A DNA stretch of 64,000 nucleotides from the NCBI RefSeq assembly GCF_041477585.1, contig NZ_JBGNYA010000001.1:1-64000 (forward strand), given 5' to 3'. Origin of the DNA: Halobellus sp. MBLA0158 (GTDB lineage Archaea; Halobacteriota; Halobacteria; Halobacteriales; Haloferacaceae). Numbering within the stretch: the stretch's first letter is position 1; the number at the start of each line of letters is the position of its first letter. The notes below the pieces were generated by a model. That model did not search any database. It had not been told where the DNA came from and saw nothing but the letters and a program-made list of their open reading frames with translations. The position numbers were made by a program, and so were the translations under genes. This document shows, one piece after another, positions 1 to 7,509 of the stretch.

Positions 1-1755
1 ATGTTCAGAGCCTTCCGTTCGGAGGTGGAGGCGGCGGTCGAATCGGCGCTGTCCGCCCTCGACCTCCCGACCGACGACCTCGGGGTCGAAGAGCCCCCGG
101 AGGATATGCCGGCGACGCTGGCGTCGAGCGTCGCGTTCCGCCTGGCCGGCGAGGTCGGCGCGCCCCCGCCGGCCGTCGCCGAGGACGTCGCCAGCGAGAT
201 CGACCCCGACGGCTACGAGTACGTCGACCGCGTCGACACGCAGGGCCCGTACGTGAACTTCTACGTCTCCGAGGCCTACTACGCCGACGCCCTCGACGCC
301 GGCCGGGACGCCGGCTACGGCGAACTCCCCGCGACGGGCAAGTCCGTCGTCGTCGAGCACACGAGCGCAAACCCGACCGGCCCGGTCCACGTCGGCCGCG
401 CGCGGAACCCCATCTTCGGCGACGCCGTCGCCCGCCTCCTCGAATACGCCGGCAACGACGTCGAGACGCACTACTACGTCAACGACGCGGGCCGACAGGT
501 CGCGGTGTTCACCTGGGCCTACGAGACCTTCGACGAGTCGGATCTGCCCGACCCCGAGCGCGACCGCGCGGACTACGATCTGGTGCGCTACTACCGGAAG
601 GGCAACGACTTCCTCGAATCCGCCGACGACGAGGCGGTCGCCGAGGCCGAAGCGGAGATCGCCGAGATTATGCAGGGCCTCGAAGCGGGCGACGAGGCGA
701 CCTTCGAGCGCGTCGCGACCGTCGTCGATCAGGTGCTCTCGGGGATGCGGACCTCCCTGGAGCGCCTCCCCGCGGAGTTCGACCGGTTCGTCAAGGAGAC
801 GGAGTTCATCCGGAACGGCGACGCCGACGAGGTCGTCACGCGGCTGAAAGACTCCGATGCGGCCGTCTACGAGGAGGACGCCTGGCAGTTGGACCTCTCG
901 GAGTACGGCATCGAGAAGAACCTCGTCTTCCTCCGCTCGGACGACACCACCCTCTACACCACCCGCGACCTCGCCCACCACGAGTGGAAGTTCGACAACT
1001 ACGACGAGGCCGTGACGGTCCTGGGCGAGGACCACAAGCTCCAGGCCGAACAGCTGGAGGCCGCCCTCGACGTGCTGGGCAACGAGACGGACAAGCTCAG
1101 ACAGACGTTCTACTCGTGGGTGAACCTCCCGGAGGGCGGGATGTCGACCCGCGAGGGCACGGGCGTCGACCTCGACGACCTGCTCGACGAGTCGGTCCGC
1201 CGCGCCCGCGAGGAGGTCGAAGACCGCCTCGACACCCGGATCCGCAACGACGACCTGAGCGAGGACGACATCGACCGCATCGCCCGCCAGGTCGGGATCG
1301 GCGCGGTCCGCTACGACATCGTCTCCAAGCAGCCAACGAAGGGGATCACCTTCGAGTGGGAGCGCGCGCTGGACTTCGAGGCGCAGTCGGCGCCGTACGT
1401 CCAGTACGTCCACGCGCGGTGCTGCGGGATCGAGAGCGAGGCGGCCGAGGCCGGGATCGAGCCCGCCGCCGACGTCTCGGTCCTCACGACCGACGCCGAG
1501 CGCGCGCTCATCGAAGAGATCGCGCGCTTCCCCGCGGTGATCGAGCGCGCGGCCGACGACCTCGAACCGCACGTCGTCGCGACGTTCGCCCGCGATTTCG
1601 CGGAGACGTTCAACACCTTCTACCGCGAGTGCTCGGTGCTCAACGCCGACGACGAGGCGGTCTCGGCCGCGCGGCTCGGACTCGTCGAGGCGGCGCGCCA
1701 CACCGTCGCGAACGCCCTCGACGTCCTCGGAATCGAAGCGCCCGAGTCGATGTGA
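1..1755 (+). CDS. argS: Arginyl-tRNA synthetase
   Basis: Class Ia synthetase that charges tRNA-Arg with arginine using ATP in the cytoplasm. The 584 residues are full length for the family. An N-terminal tRNA-recognition domain covers about residues 1-90. The catalytic Rossmann fold carries [15 protein letters not shown] at 119-133 (HVGR replacing the HIGH signature) and GMSTREG at about 380-386 in the KMSKS position. A helical DALR-type anticodon domain fills the C-terminus. The ATG is the first base of the window; the N-terminal sequence begins where haloarchaeal ArgS normally begins, so I take the gene as complete, but its promoter lies outside. It converges on a tiny membrane-protein gene. 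Confidence 0.96.
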   Translation: MFRAFRSEVEAAVESALSALDLPTDDLGVEEPPEDMPATLASSVAFRLAGEVGAPPPAVAEDVASEIDPDGYEYVDRVDTQGPYVNFYVSEAYYADALDAGRDAGYGELPATGKSVVVEHTSANPTGPVHVGRARNPIFGDAVARLLEYAGNDVETHYYVNDAGRQVAVFTWAYETFDESDLPDPERDRADYDLVRYYRKGNDFLESADDEAVAEAEAEIAEIMQGLEAGDEATFERVATVVDQVLSGMRTSLERLPAEFDRFVKETEFIRNGDADEVVTRLKDSDAAVYEEDAWQLDLSEYGIEKNLVFLRSDDTTLYTTRDLAHHEWKFDNYDEAVTVLGEDHKLQAEQLEAALDVLGNETDKLRQTFYSWVNLPEGGMSTREGTGVDLDDLLDESVRRAREEVEDRLDTRIRNDDLSEDDIDRIARQVGIGAVRYDIVSKQPTKGITFEWERALDFEAQSAPYVQYVHARCCGIESEAAEAGIEPAADVSVLTTDAERALIEEIARFPAVIERAADDLEPHVVATFARDFAETFNTFYRECSVLNADDEAVSAARLGLVEAARHTVANALDVLGIEAPESM

Positions 1756-1804
1756 GTCGGTCGGCCCTCCGCTGAGGCCGAGCGGCTCGGATCCGGGACG
1801 GCGC

Positions 1805-1951
1805 TTACAGGAACGGGAGCGCGATCGGGCCGACGGTCCCCGCCACCAGCGAGCCGCCGACGACGAACACCGCCGCGGCCCCGGCGCCCAGCGCCAGCAG
1901 TAGGAACAGGACGAGCCACCAGAAGGGAACGCGCGAATCTTTCTCTGCCAT
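1805..1951 (-). CDS. Small single-span membrane protein (48 aa)
   Basis: A 48-codon frame reading MAEKDSRVPFWWLVLFLLLA and onwards: a short charged N-terminus, an aromatic WW pair at a membrane interface, then about 35 hydrophobic Leu/Ala/Val/Gly residues ending ALPFL. It would form one or two transmembrane helices. ATG start and TAA stop are clean, and it fills most of the space between argS and the minD terminator hairpin. I do not recognise a family; tiny hydrophobic proteins of this kind are frequent in haloarchaea. Function unknown, and a chance frame cannot be excluded. Confidence 0.6.
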   Translation of the reverse strand: MAEKDSRVPFWWLVLFLLLALGAGAAAVFVVGGSLVAGTVGPIALPFL

Positions 1952-2040
1952 ACCGACGACTCACCGCACCCGAATAAAAGAAGGTCCCGCTTCGGGCCGC
2001 ACAGCGGGCGCCCGGGGAAGGGGCACGCCCGACCGCCTCA

Positions 2041-2120
2041 TAGTGATTACTCTCACTGTTTCCCGCCGAACGCCACCCCCGGTGACGGCGTTCAGTGGGA
2101 AGAGACGAGAGTAATCACTA
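2041..2120. repeat. 80-bp near-perfect inverted repeat abutting the minD stop
   Basis: Arms of 14 bp match perfectly: TAGTGATTACTCTC at 2041-2054 and its reverse complement at 2107-2120. A second inner stem pairs TCCCGCCGAACGCC with GGCGTTCAGTGGGA, allowing one mismatch and one G-T pair. The outer right arm ends on the base before the minD stop codon. It may be a transcription terminator hairpin for minD or a small MITE-like insertion; the AT-rich termini differ from the local GC-rich sequence. No flanking direct repeat is obvious. Confidence 0.7.
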
Positions 2121-3614
2121 TCAGCCGAAGAAGCGACCGAAGAGCCCTCGTCCGTTCTCGTCGTCTTCCTCGCTCTCGTCGCTCTCGTCGCCGTTCTCGC
2201 CGTCTCCGGTATCGGCGGTGTCGCCGTTCGCGGCCGATCGGGTCGACGACGCGGCCGAGTCGCTCGTCGAGGCGACTTCGTCCGCATCTCCCTCGGAATC
2301 GGTGCCGTCGGCGTCCGCGTCACCCTCGGAGTCCTCGTCCGCCAGCGACGTCGTGTACACGCCGCTGTCCGGGTCGTCTGCGACGGCGCCCTCGCGGCCA
2401 GCGTCGAGTTCGTCGGGGTCCGCGGGCTCGACCAGCGGCTCGTCCGACGGGGGCGCTTCGGCGTCGTCGACCGCCGCGGGCGACTCGGCCGCGTCGGGAG
2501 CGGCGTCCGATGCTGATTCCGAGTCCGGCTCGGAGTCGGCCGCGGCGGCCGTCTCCTCCTCGTCGGGGTCGACCGCGTCAGGATCGAGATCGGCCTCGTG
2601 GGAGCCGGCAACGACGATGTCGTCACCGTCCTCGGAGACGTACTCCGCCAGCGCGTCCTCGGGGGAGTCCTCGTCGGTCTCGCCATCGGTCTCGCTGTCG
2701 AGATCGATGTCGACGTCGGGGCTGGGGGCGTCGACCGAGACGTCCTCGTCCGGCGCGTCGGATTCCGGCTCCGCGGCGTCCGATTCCGCGGCGTCTGACG
2801 CGACGGCGTCCGACTCAGCGACGGTGCCGGCGCCGGCGCCGGCGTCGGCGTCGGCGTCGATCTCCTCGTCCGTGACAGTCGCCGCGAGCGTGCGGAACGC
2901 CGCCGCGGCGTCGCTGCCGGGCGCGAAGGTGGTCAGCGGCTCGCCGGCCGCCGCGGCCTGCCCGATCTCGGCGGCGTCGGGGACCGTCCCGAGGATGTCG
3001 GCGTCGAGGTGTGCGGCCACCACCTCCGAGTCCGCGTCCGCCGGCGCGGCGCGGGTGAGGACCGCGCCCGCGACGGGGATGTCGAGGCGGTCGGCCACCT
3101 GGCGCGTCTTGTCGGTGTCGCCGAGGGCGTCCCGGGTCGGCGTCGACACCAGGATCGCCTCGTCGACGTGGGTGAGCGGGACGACGGTGTCGTTGCTCAG
3201 CCCCGCTCCCGTGTCGAGGATGACGTACTCGTAGCGCTCGCGAAGCGCCGCCAGGACCGACTCCATCCCCTCGGGATCGGCGCGGGAGAAGGCGTCGAGG
3301 TCCGGCGAGCCGGGGACGACGGCCATCCCGTGCGGCCCCTCGTGGATCGCCTCTTCGACGTCTGCGCCGGCGGATTCCGACCCGCCCGCGCCGTCCGAAT
3401 CGCCCGGCGCTCCGCCGTCGTCCGCCAGGACGTCGTGGAGCGTCACGTCGCCGAGGGAGACGCCGAGCGCGCTCGCGAGGTTCGCCATTCCGAGGTCCCC
3501 GTCGACGACGGCCACGTCCGACCCCGCGGCGGCGAGCACCGCCGCGAGGTTCGCCGCCGTCGTCGTCTTGCCGACCCCCCCTTTCGCGCTGACGACTGCG
3601 TATACACGGCCCAT
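2121..3614 (-). CDS. minD: MinD/ParA-family ATPase with long acidic tail and C-terminal amphipathic end (MinD4-like)
   Basis: Membrane-cycling P-loop ATPase of the MinD/ParA family. MGRVYAVVSAKGGVGKTTT gives the deviant Walker A motif at residues 11-18, with VVDGDLGMANL (A') and YVILDTGAGLSNDT (Walker B region) following. The ATPase domain ends near residue 245. About 240 residues of Asp/Glu/Ser/Ala-rich disordered linker follow, and the protein closes with NGRGLFGRFFG, which resembles the short amphipathic membrane-targeting helix of bacterial MinD. I chose the ATG at 3614 because a TATA box (3643-3649) lies about 30 bases upstream. Long-tailed MinD4 of Haloferax volcanii, which positions archaella and chemotaxis arrays, is the closest group I know; assignment to it is inference. 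Confidence 0.88.
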   Translation of the reverse strand: MGRVYAVVSAKGGVGKTTTAANLAAVLAAAGSDVAVVDGDLGMANLASALGVSLGDVTLHDVLADDGGAPGDSDGAGGSESAGADVEEAIHEGPHGMAVVPGSPDLDAFSRADPEGMESVLAALRERYEYVILDTGAGLSNDTVVPLTHVDEAILVSTPTRDALGDTDKTRQVADRLDIPVAGAVLTRAAPADADSEVVAAHLDADILGTVPDAAEIGQAAAAGEPLTTFAPGSDAAAAFRTLAATVTDEEIDADADAGAGAGTVAESDAVASDAAESDAAEPESDAPDEDVSVDAPSPDVDIDLDSETDGETDEDSPEDALAEYVSEDGDDIVVAGSHEADLDPDAVDPDEEETAAAADSEPDSESASDAAPDAAESPAAVDDAEAPPSDEPLVEPADPDELDAGREGAVADDPDSGVYTTSLADEDSEGDADADGTDSEGDADEVASTSDSAASSTRSAANGDTADTGDGENGDESDESEEDDENGRGLFGRFFG

Positions 3615-3642
3615 AGTCCTGTCTGAGACTCCCACGTCGGGG

Positions 3643-3649
3643 ATATAAA
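3643..3649 (-). promoter_or_regulatory. TATA box for the minD-like gene
   Basis: On the minus strand this reads TTTATAT, 29-35 bases before the ATG at 3614. That spacing predicts transcription starting at or within a few bases of the start codon, the leaderless arrangement common in haloarchaea. Confidence 0.65.
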
Positions 3650-3742
3650 TCTGTCCGGGGAATGCGCCGCCGCGGCGGGGGCCGACGCCGCGACGGTCCG
3701 GCCGCGAGGGGGTCGCCGCCGGACACGCCCGTAGTCGCAGGT

Positions 3743-3748
3743 TACTTA
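3743..3748 (+). promoter_or_regulatory. Probable TATA element for prf1
   Basis: TACTTA lies 26-31 bases upstream of the prf1 ATG in otherwise GC-rich sequence, consistent with leaderless transcription. The minD and prf1 promoters are divergent within about 160 bases. Confidence 0.5.
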
Positions 3749-3773
3749 CCCGCCGGCCGGGCTAGTACTGGTA

Positions 3774-5024
3774 ATGAGTACCGACGCCGAAGAAGTAAAC
3801 GAAGACCGCCGGAAGTACGAATTTCGGAAGGTCATCGAGGAACTCAAAGACTACGAGGGTTCCGGCACGCAGCTCGTCACGATCTATATCCCCGAGGACA
3901 AGCAGATCTCCGACGTCGTCGCCCACGTCACCCAGGAGCACTCCGAGGCCTCCAACATCAAGTCCAAGCAGACCAGAACGAACGTCCAGGACGCGCTCAC
4001 GTCGATCAAGGACCGCCTGCGCTACTACGACACCTACCCGCCGGAGAACGGCACCGTCATCTTCTCCGGCGCGGTCGACGCCGGCGGCGGCCAGACCGAC
4101 ATGGTGACCCGGGTGCTCGACAGCCCGCCCGAGCCGATCCAGTCGTTCCGCTACCACTGCGACTCGAACTTCCTCACAGAGCCCCTAGAGGAGATGCTGA
4201 CCGACAAGGGCCTCTTCGGCCTGATCGTCCTCGACCGCCGCGAGGCCAACGTCGGCTGGCTGAAGGGCAAGCGCGTTGAGCCCGTCAAGTCCGCGTCGTC
4301 GCTGGTCCCCGGCAAGCAGCGGAAGGGCGGTCAGTCCGCCCAGCGGTTCGCCCGCCTGCGCCTGGAGGCCATCGACAACTTCTACCAGGAGGTCGCGGGG
4401 ATGGCCAACGACCTGATGGTCGCCAAGCGCCACGAGATCGACGGCATCCTGGTCGGCGGCCCCTCGCCGACGAAAGACGAGTTCCTCGACGGCGACTACC
4501 TCCACCACGAGCTCCAGGACCTCGTCGCCGGGAAGTTCGACGTCTCCTACACCGACGAGTCCGGCCTCTACGACCTCGTCGACGCCGCCCAGGACGTCCT
4601 CGCCGACCAGGAGGTGATGAAGGACAAGGCCCAGATGGAGGAGTTCTTCAAACAGCTCCACAACGGCGAGAAGGCCACCTACGGGTTCGGGCCGACGCGC
4701 AAGAACCTGATGATGGGCGCGGTCGATCGCCTCCTCCTCTCGGAGGACCTCCGCTCCGACGTCGTCGTCTACGAGTGTCCGAACGGCCACGAGCAGTACG
4801 AGGTGGTCGATCAGCGTCACGACGATCCCGGCCACGTCTGTACCGAGTGCGGCGAGGAGGCCGAGAAGACCGACCGTGACGACGTGATCGAGCACCTGAT
4901 GGAGATCGCCGAGCAGCGCGGCACCGAGACCAAGTTCATCTCCACGGACTTCGAGAAGGGCGAGCAGCTGTACGACGCCTTCGGCGGCGTCGCCGGGATC
5001 CTGCGGTACTCGACCGGCGTCTAG
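3774..5024 (+). CDS. prf1: Peptide chain release factor aRF1
   Basis: Archaeal class-1 release factor that recognises all three stop codons and triggers peptide release on the ribosome. The 416 residues show the three eRF1 domains: the stop-codon-reading N domain with NIKS at 61-64, the M domain with the GGQ hydrolysis motif in KQRKGGQSAQRF at about residue 185, and a C domain carrying a Cys4-type mini-domain (CPNGHEQYE, then CTECGEE), as in other archaeal aRF1. Length and motifs are standard. It is divergent from minD and is followed by a nested hairpin at 5034-5074. Confidence 0.97.
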   Translation: MSTDAEEVNEDRRKYEFRKVIEELKDYEGSGTQLVTIYIPEDKQISDVVAHVTQEHSEASNIKSKQTRTNVQDALTSIKDRLRYYDTYPPENGTVIFSGAVDAGGGQTDMVTRVLDSPPEPIQSFRYHCDSNFLTEPLEEMLTDKGLFGLIVLDRREANVGWLKGKRVEPVKSASSLVPGKQRKGGQSAQRFARLRLEAIDNFYQEVAGMANDLMVAKRHEIDGILVGGPSPTKDEFLDGDYLHHELQDLVAGKFDVSYTDESGLYDLVDAAQDVLADQEVMKDKAQMEEFFKQLHNGEKATYGFGPTRKNLMMGAVDRLLLSEDLRSDVVVYECPNGHEQYEVVDQRHDDPGHVCTECGEEAEKTDRDDVIEHLMEIAEQRGTETKFISTDFEKGEQLYDAFGGVAGILRYSTGV

Positions 5025-5033
5025 ACACGGCAC

Positions 5034-5074
5034 CTTTTGCGCTGCGGACCGGCGATGCCGGTCCTCGGCAAAAG
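5034..5074 (+). terminator. Nested hairpin downstream of prf1
   Basis: CTTTTGC (5034-5040) pairs with GCAAAAG (5068-5074), and inside it GGACCGGC pairs perfectly with GCCGGTCC around a GAT loop (5046-5064). It begins ten bases after the prf1 stop. It is probably a terminator or 3'-end stabilising structure. The remainder of the gap to 5233 holds only GC-rich intergenic sequence with the GCTCGCTCACTGCGTTCGCT type of repeat often seen between haloarchaeal genes. Confidence 0.5.
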
Positions 5075-5233
5075 CTGCACCAAAAGCACATCGTCACCCC
5101 CTCAGCGCGGCGGAGCCGCGCTTCGAGGGTTCCTCGGCCCGCTCGCTCACTGCGTTCGCTCGCGGTGCAGCGGTGTACCGTACTTCCGGCTTCGGCCCCC
5201 TCGCCACCGACAGTCTCCAGTCGATCCCACCGC

Positions 5234-5680
5234 TCAGTACCCGAGCAGCGACTCCAACTGCTGGCGGCGACGCCCCAGATCGGCGTGCGGGTCGACGTCG
5301 CTGTCGGCGGCGAGTCGGTCCAGCGTCAGGAACACGTCGGCGCCGCCGCGCTCGGCGTGGTCGACGAGCGCCTGAATCGCCGCCCGGTTCGTCGCGAGCG
5401 CGTCGAGCAGGCCGAGGAGGAGCACGACCGCGACGCTGCCGTCGCCGTCGGGGATGGCGTCCGGGAGGTCGGCGGCGTCGTGGTGGATCTCGGGGGCCGG
5501 ATCTGTATCGGCATTCACGTCGGCGTCCGCATCCACGTCGGCGTCGCCAAGCGCGACCGTCCGGAGACAGCGCGGGCAACTCCCGACGACGGCGGCGTCC
5601 TCGGGGGCGAACTCCCGCAGGGCCGGCGGGACCTCGACGGAGACGAGCGTGCGGTCGCAGTCGGGGCAGCGAGCGGCCAT
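5234..5680 (-). CDS. DUF6276-like zinc-ribbon protein
   Basis: A 148-residue acidic protein. The N-terminus has two CxxC pairs (CPDC at about 5-8 and CPRC at about 35-38), a classic zinc ribbon. A short Asp/Ala repeat linker (DADVDADADV) follows, then a helical C-terminal half with a hydrophobic stretch (VAVVLLLGLLDAL) and a charged end LGRRRQQLESLLGY. It resembles a haloarchaea-restricted family I recall as DUF6276; the number is from memory. Function unknown. It converges on prf1. Confidence 0.75.
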   Translation of the reverse strand: MAARCPDCDRTLVSVEVPPALREFAPEDAAVVGSCPRCLRTVALGDADVDADADVNADTDPAPEIHHDAADLPDAIPDGDGSVAVVLLLGLLDALATNRAAIQALVDHAERGGADVFLTLDRLAADSDVDPHADLGRRRQQLESLLGY

Positions 5681-5812
5681 ACTGTGGCTACGCCGCCGGG
5701 GAGAAATACGCTGTCGGTCGGCGAGCGGAGCGCGTCCGGGCGACGACAGCGACGGCGAGCCGGCCCCGGATCGGTATCCCTATTCGCGGGGCGGTCGTAG
5801 CCGCGGTCGAGA

Positions 5813-6559
5813 ATGGCATCTGACGCCCGCTCGCTTGAGGACCCGCGGACGCACCTCCGCGCGCTCGGGGGCGCACTCGTCGTCGTCGTGCTCGTGGTGC
5901 TGCTGGCGTCGGTCGCGGTGTCGCTCGGCTACCCGCTCATCGACGCGGCCGGTATCGCCCGCGACGGCGCCCTGGGGCTGGCGCTCCGCAGCGCGTTCCA
6001 GTTCGTCGGCTTCGGCGTCGCCGGCGTCGGCTACCTCGTCGTCACCGACCAGACGGACCTGGTCACGGTGCGGTTCCCGACCCGCGCGGACGCGAAGTGG
6101 CTCGCGGGCGGCTTCGTCGCGCTGCTCGGACTCTACCTCGCGGTCTCGGGCGTCCTCACGGCGCTCGGGATCGAGGGCGCCGAGAGCACCATCGTGATGC
6201 AGGGCAGCGACCAGCCGGTCTACTTCCTCTATCTGATCCCGGTGACGATCCTGCTGGTCGGGCCGATGGAGGAGCTGATCTTCCGGGGGATCGTCCAGGG
6301 GCTGTTCCGACGGGCCTACGGCCCCGCCGTCGCCGTCGCGGCCGCGAGCGCGGTGTTCGCGGCGGTCCACCTGACGTCCTACTCGGGGGAGGGCCTCCTG
6401 GCGACGCTCGCGACGGTCCTCGTGCTCGGGGGCGTCCTCGGGATCGTCTACGAGAAGTGCCGGAACCTCGTGGTGCCCGCGGTGGTCCACGGGCTCTTCA
6501 ACACGGTGCAGTTCCTCGCCGTCTACGCGACGACCACCGGAGTCGTCAGCGGCTGGTGA
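5813..6559 (+). CDS. CPBP-family intramembrane metalloprotease (CAAX protease-like)
   Basis: Multi-span membrane protein of 248 residues with the three conserved motifs of the CPBP/Rce1 (Abi) family: EELIFRG (EExxxR), FAAVHL (FxxxH) and HGLFNTV (HxxxN), which together form the zinc site. About six to seven hydrophobic segments are visible, starting at residues 20-45. Family members cleave prenylated or other membrane substrates; in archaea the substrate is unknown. The gene stands alone and converges on nob1, so context does not identify a partner. Confidence 0.9.
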   Translation: MASDARSLEDPRTHLRALGGALVVVVLVVLLASVAVSLGYPLIDAAGIARDGALGLALRSAFQFVGFGVAGVGYLVVTDQTDLVTVRFPTRADAKWLAGGFVALLGLYLAVSGVLTALGIEGAESTIVMQGSDQPVYFLYLIPVTILLVGPMEELIFRGIVQGLFRRAYGPAVAVAAASAVFAAVHLTSYSGEGLLATLATVLVLGGVLGIVYEKCRNLVVPAVVHGLFNTVQFLAVYATTTGVVSGW

Positions 6560-6587
6560 GCGGTCGCGGAAGCGACGTTCGGTCGCC

Positions 6588-7046
6588 TCAGGCCGGGTTC
6601 TTCCGCGCCAGTTCGGTGCCGCAGATGGGACAGCGGTCGCGGTTCTCCTCGAACTCGCGGCCACACCCCTGACACTGGAAGGTCCACTCGCGCTTCTCGG
6701 AGATGCCCTCGCGGGCGATGATCTTCACCGCGACGTCGACGTGGTCGGCGACGTTCTGCATCGCGTAGTCGTCGGTGACGAGCGTGGCGTCGAGCTCGAA
6801 CGCGGCCGCGAGCAGGCGGACGTCGGTCTCCGAGAGCGTATCGGAGTCTCCGGTCTCGCGGGCCGCGCGCTGGATCTTCTCGACGGTCCCTGCCGCGGGG
6901 ATGTGGACGTGCATTCCGGACCCCTCGTCGGCGTCGTAGCGGTAGGAGGCCTCGCCTTCCAGTTCCTCCCGGACCATCGGAATGGACGCGATGTCGTCTG
7001 TGGTGTGGTACTCGTGGATGAACGCCGAAGAATCGAGAACCTGCAT
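6588..7046 (-). CDS. nob1: Nob1 endoribonuclease (PIN domain plus zinc ribbon)
   Basis: Endonuclease that matures the 3' end of 16S rRNA in the small ribosomal subunit. The 152 residues hold a PIN domain starting MQVLDSSAFIHEY, with acidic residues expected at the active site (D5, then ETDVRLLAAA and VTDDYAMQN), followed by a four-Cys zinc ribbon CQGCGREF...CPICGTEL near the C-terminus. This is the usual compact archaeal Nob1 layout. It lies 25 bases downstream of the PRC-barrel gene on the same strand and is probably co-transcribed with it. Confidence 0.94.
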   Translation of the reverse strand: MQVLDSSAFIHEYHTTDDIASIPMVREELEGEASYRYDADEGSGMHVHIPAAGTVEKIQRAARETGDSDTLSETDVRLLAAAFELDATLVTDDYAMQNVADHVDVAVKIIAREGISEKREWTFQCQGCGREFEENRDRCPICGTELARKNPA

Positions 7047-7071
7047 CTGAGCTGATCTCCGTTCGCCTGCG

Positions 7072-7326
7072 TTACTGTTGGACCACGACGCAGTCGTCGA
7101 CGCTCTTGACGCGCGAGACTGGGATGCTGAACTTCTCTTCGCCGTCGTCTTGGGTCGTCTCGAAGCGGTGCTGGTCGATGCTGACGTCGTCGAACGGCGA
7201 CACGAAGAGGTCGCCGATCGCGCCCGTCTTGAGATCCATCTGGATGTTGTGGAGGACGCCGATGTACGTCCCGTTCGAGGTCATCACTTCCTTCCCGGAG
7301 AGGTTCTCCGCGAGTTCGTCCGGCAT
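7072..7326 (-). CDS. Small PRC-barrel protein (CdpB-like)
   Basis: An 84-residue single-domain PRC-barrel protein: GKEVMTSNGTYIGVLHNIQM, DLKTGAIGDLFV and FSIPVSRVKSVDDCVVVQQ are the typical beta-barrel strands. In Haloferax volcanii, small PRC-barrel proteins CdpB1 and CdpB2 act with SepF and FtsZ in cell division. My recollection that CdpB2 lies beside infB matches the arrangement here, so a CdpB2 role is likely but inferred. The ATG is supported by a TATA box about 28 bases upstream. Leads an operon with nob1 and is divergent from infB. Confidence 0.85.
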   Translation of the reverse strand: MPDELAENLSGKEVMTSNGTYIGVLHNIQMDLKTGAIGDLFVSPFDDVSIDQHRFETTQDDGEEKFSIPVSRVKSVDDCVVVQQ

Positions 7327-7350
7327 ACCCCAGGATACTGCGCACGCCTA

Positions 7351-7357
7351 CATAAAC
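7351..7357 (-). promoter_or_regulatory. TATA box for the PRC-barrel/nob1 operon
   Basis: Minus strand GTTTATG, 25-31 bases before the ATG at 7326, fits a leaderless start. The infB promoter faces the other way within the same 180-base gap. Confidence 0.6.
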
Positions 7358-7509
7358 TCCACGGGGGCGTCTGACGGAATCTCCGGGCACATCGGCATCT
7401 ACGCGTCGAAACCGCCCGCGCGTTCGGTCGCCGACGTCCCGGACACGATGGACTTAACTACAGTCCAGCAGTCACCTATAGGCAAGGAACTTCTCCGGGG
7501 TGATTCTCT

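Noticed and set aside
5094-5200. GCTCGCTCACTGCGTTCGCT-type sequence as a possible CRISPR or mobile-element end
   Set aside because: It occurs once here, without spacing repeats or terminal inverted repeats, and resembles a common haloarchaeal intergenic motif.
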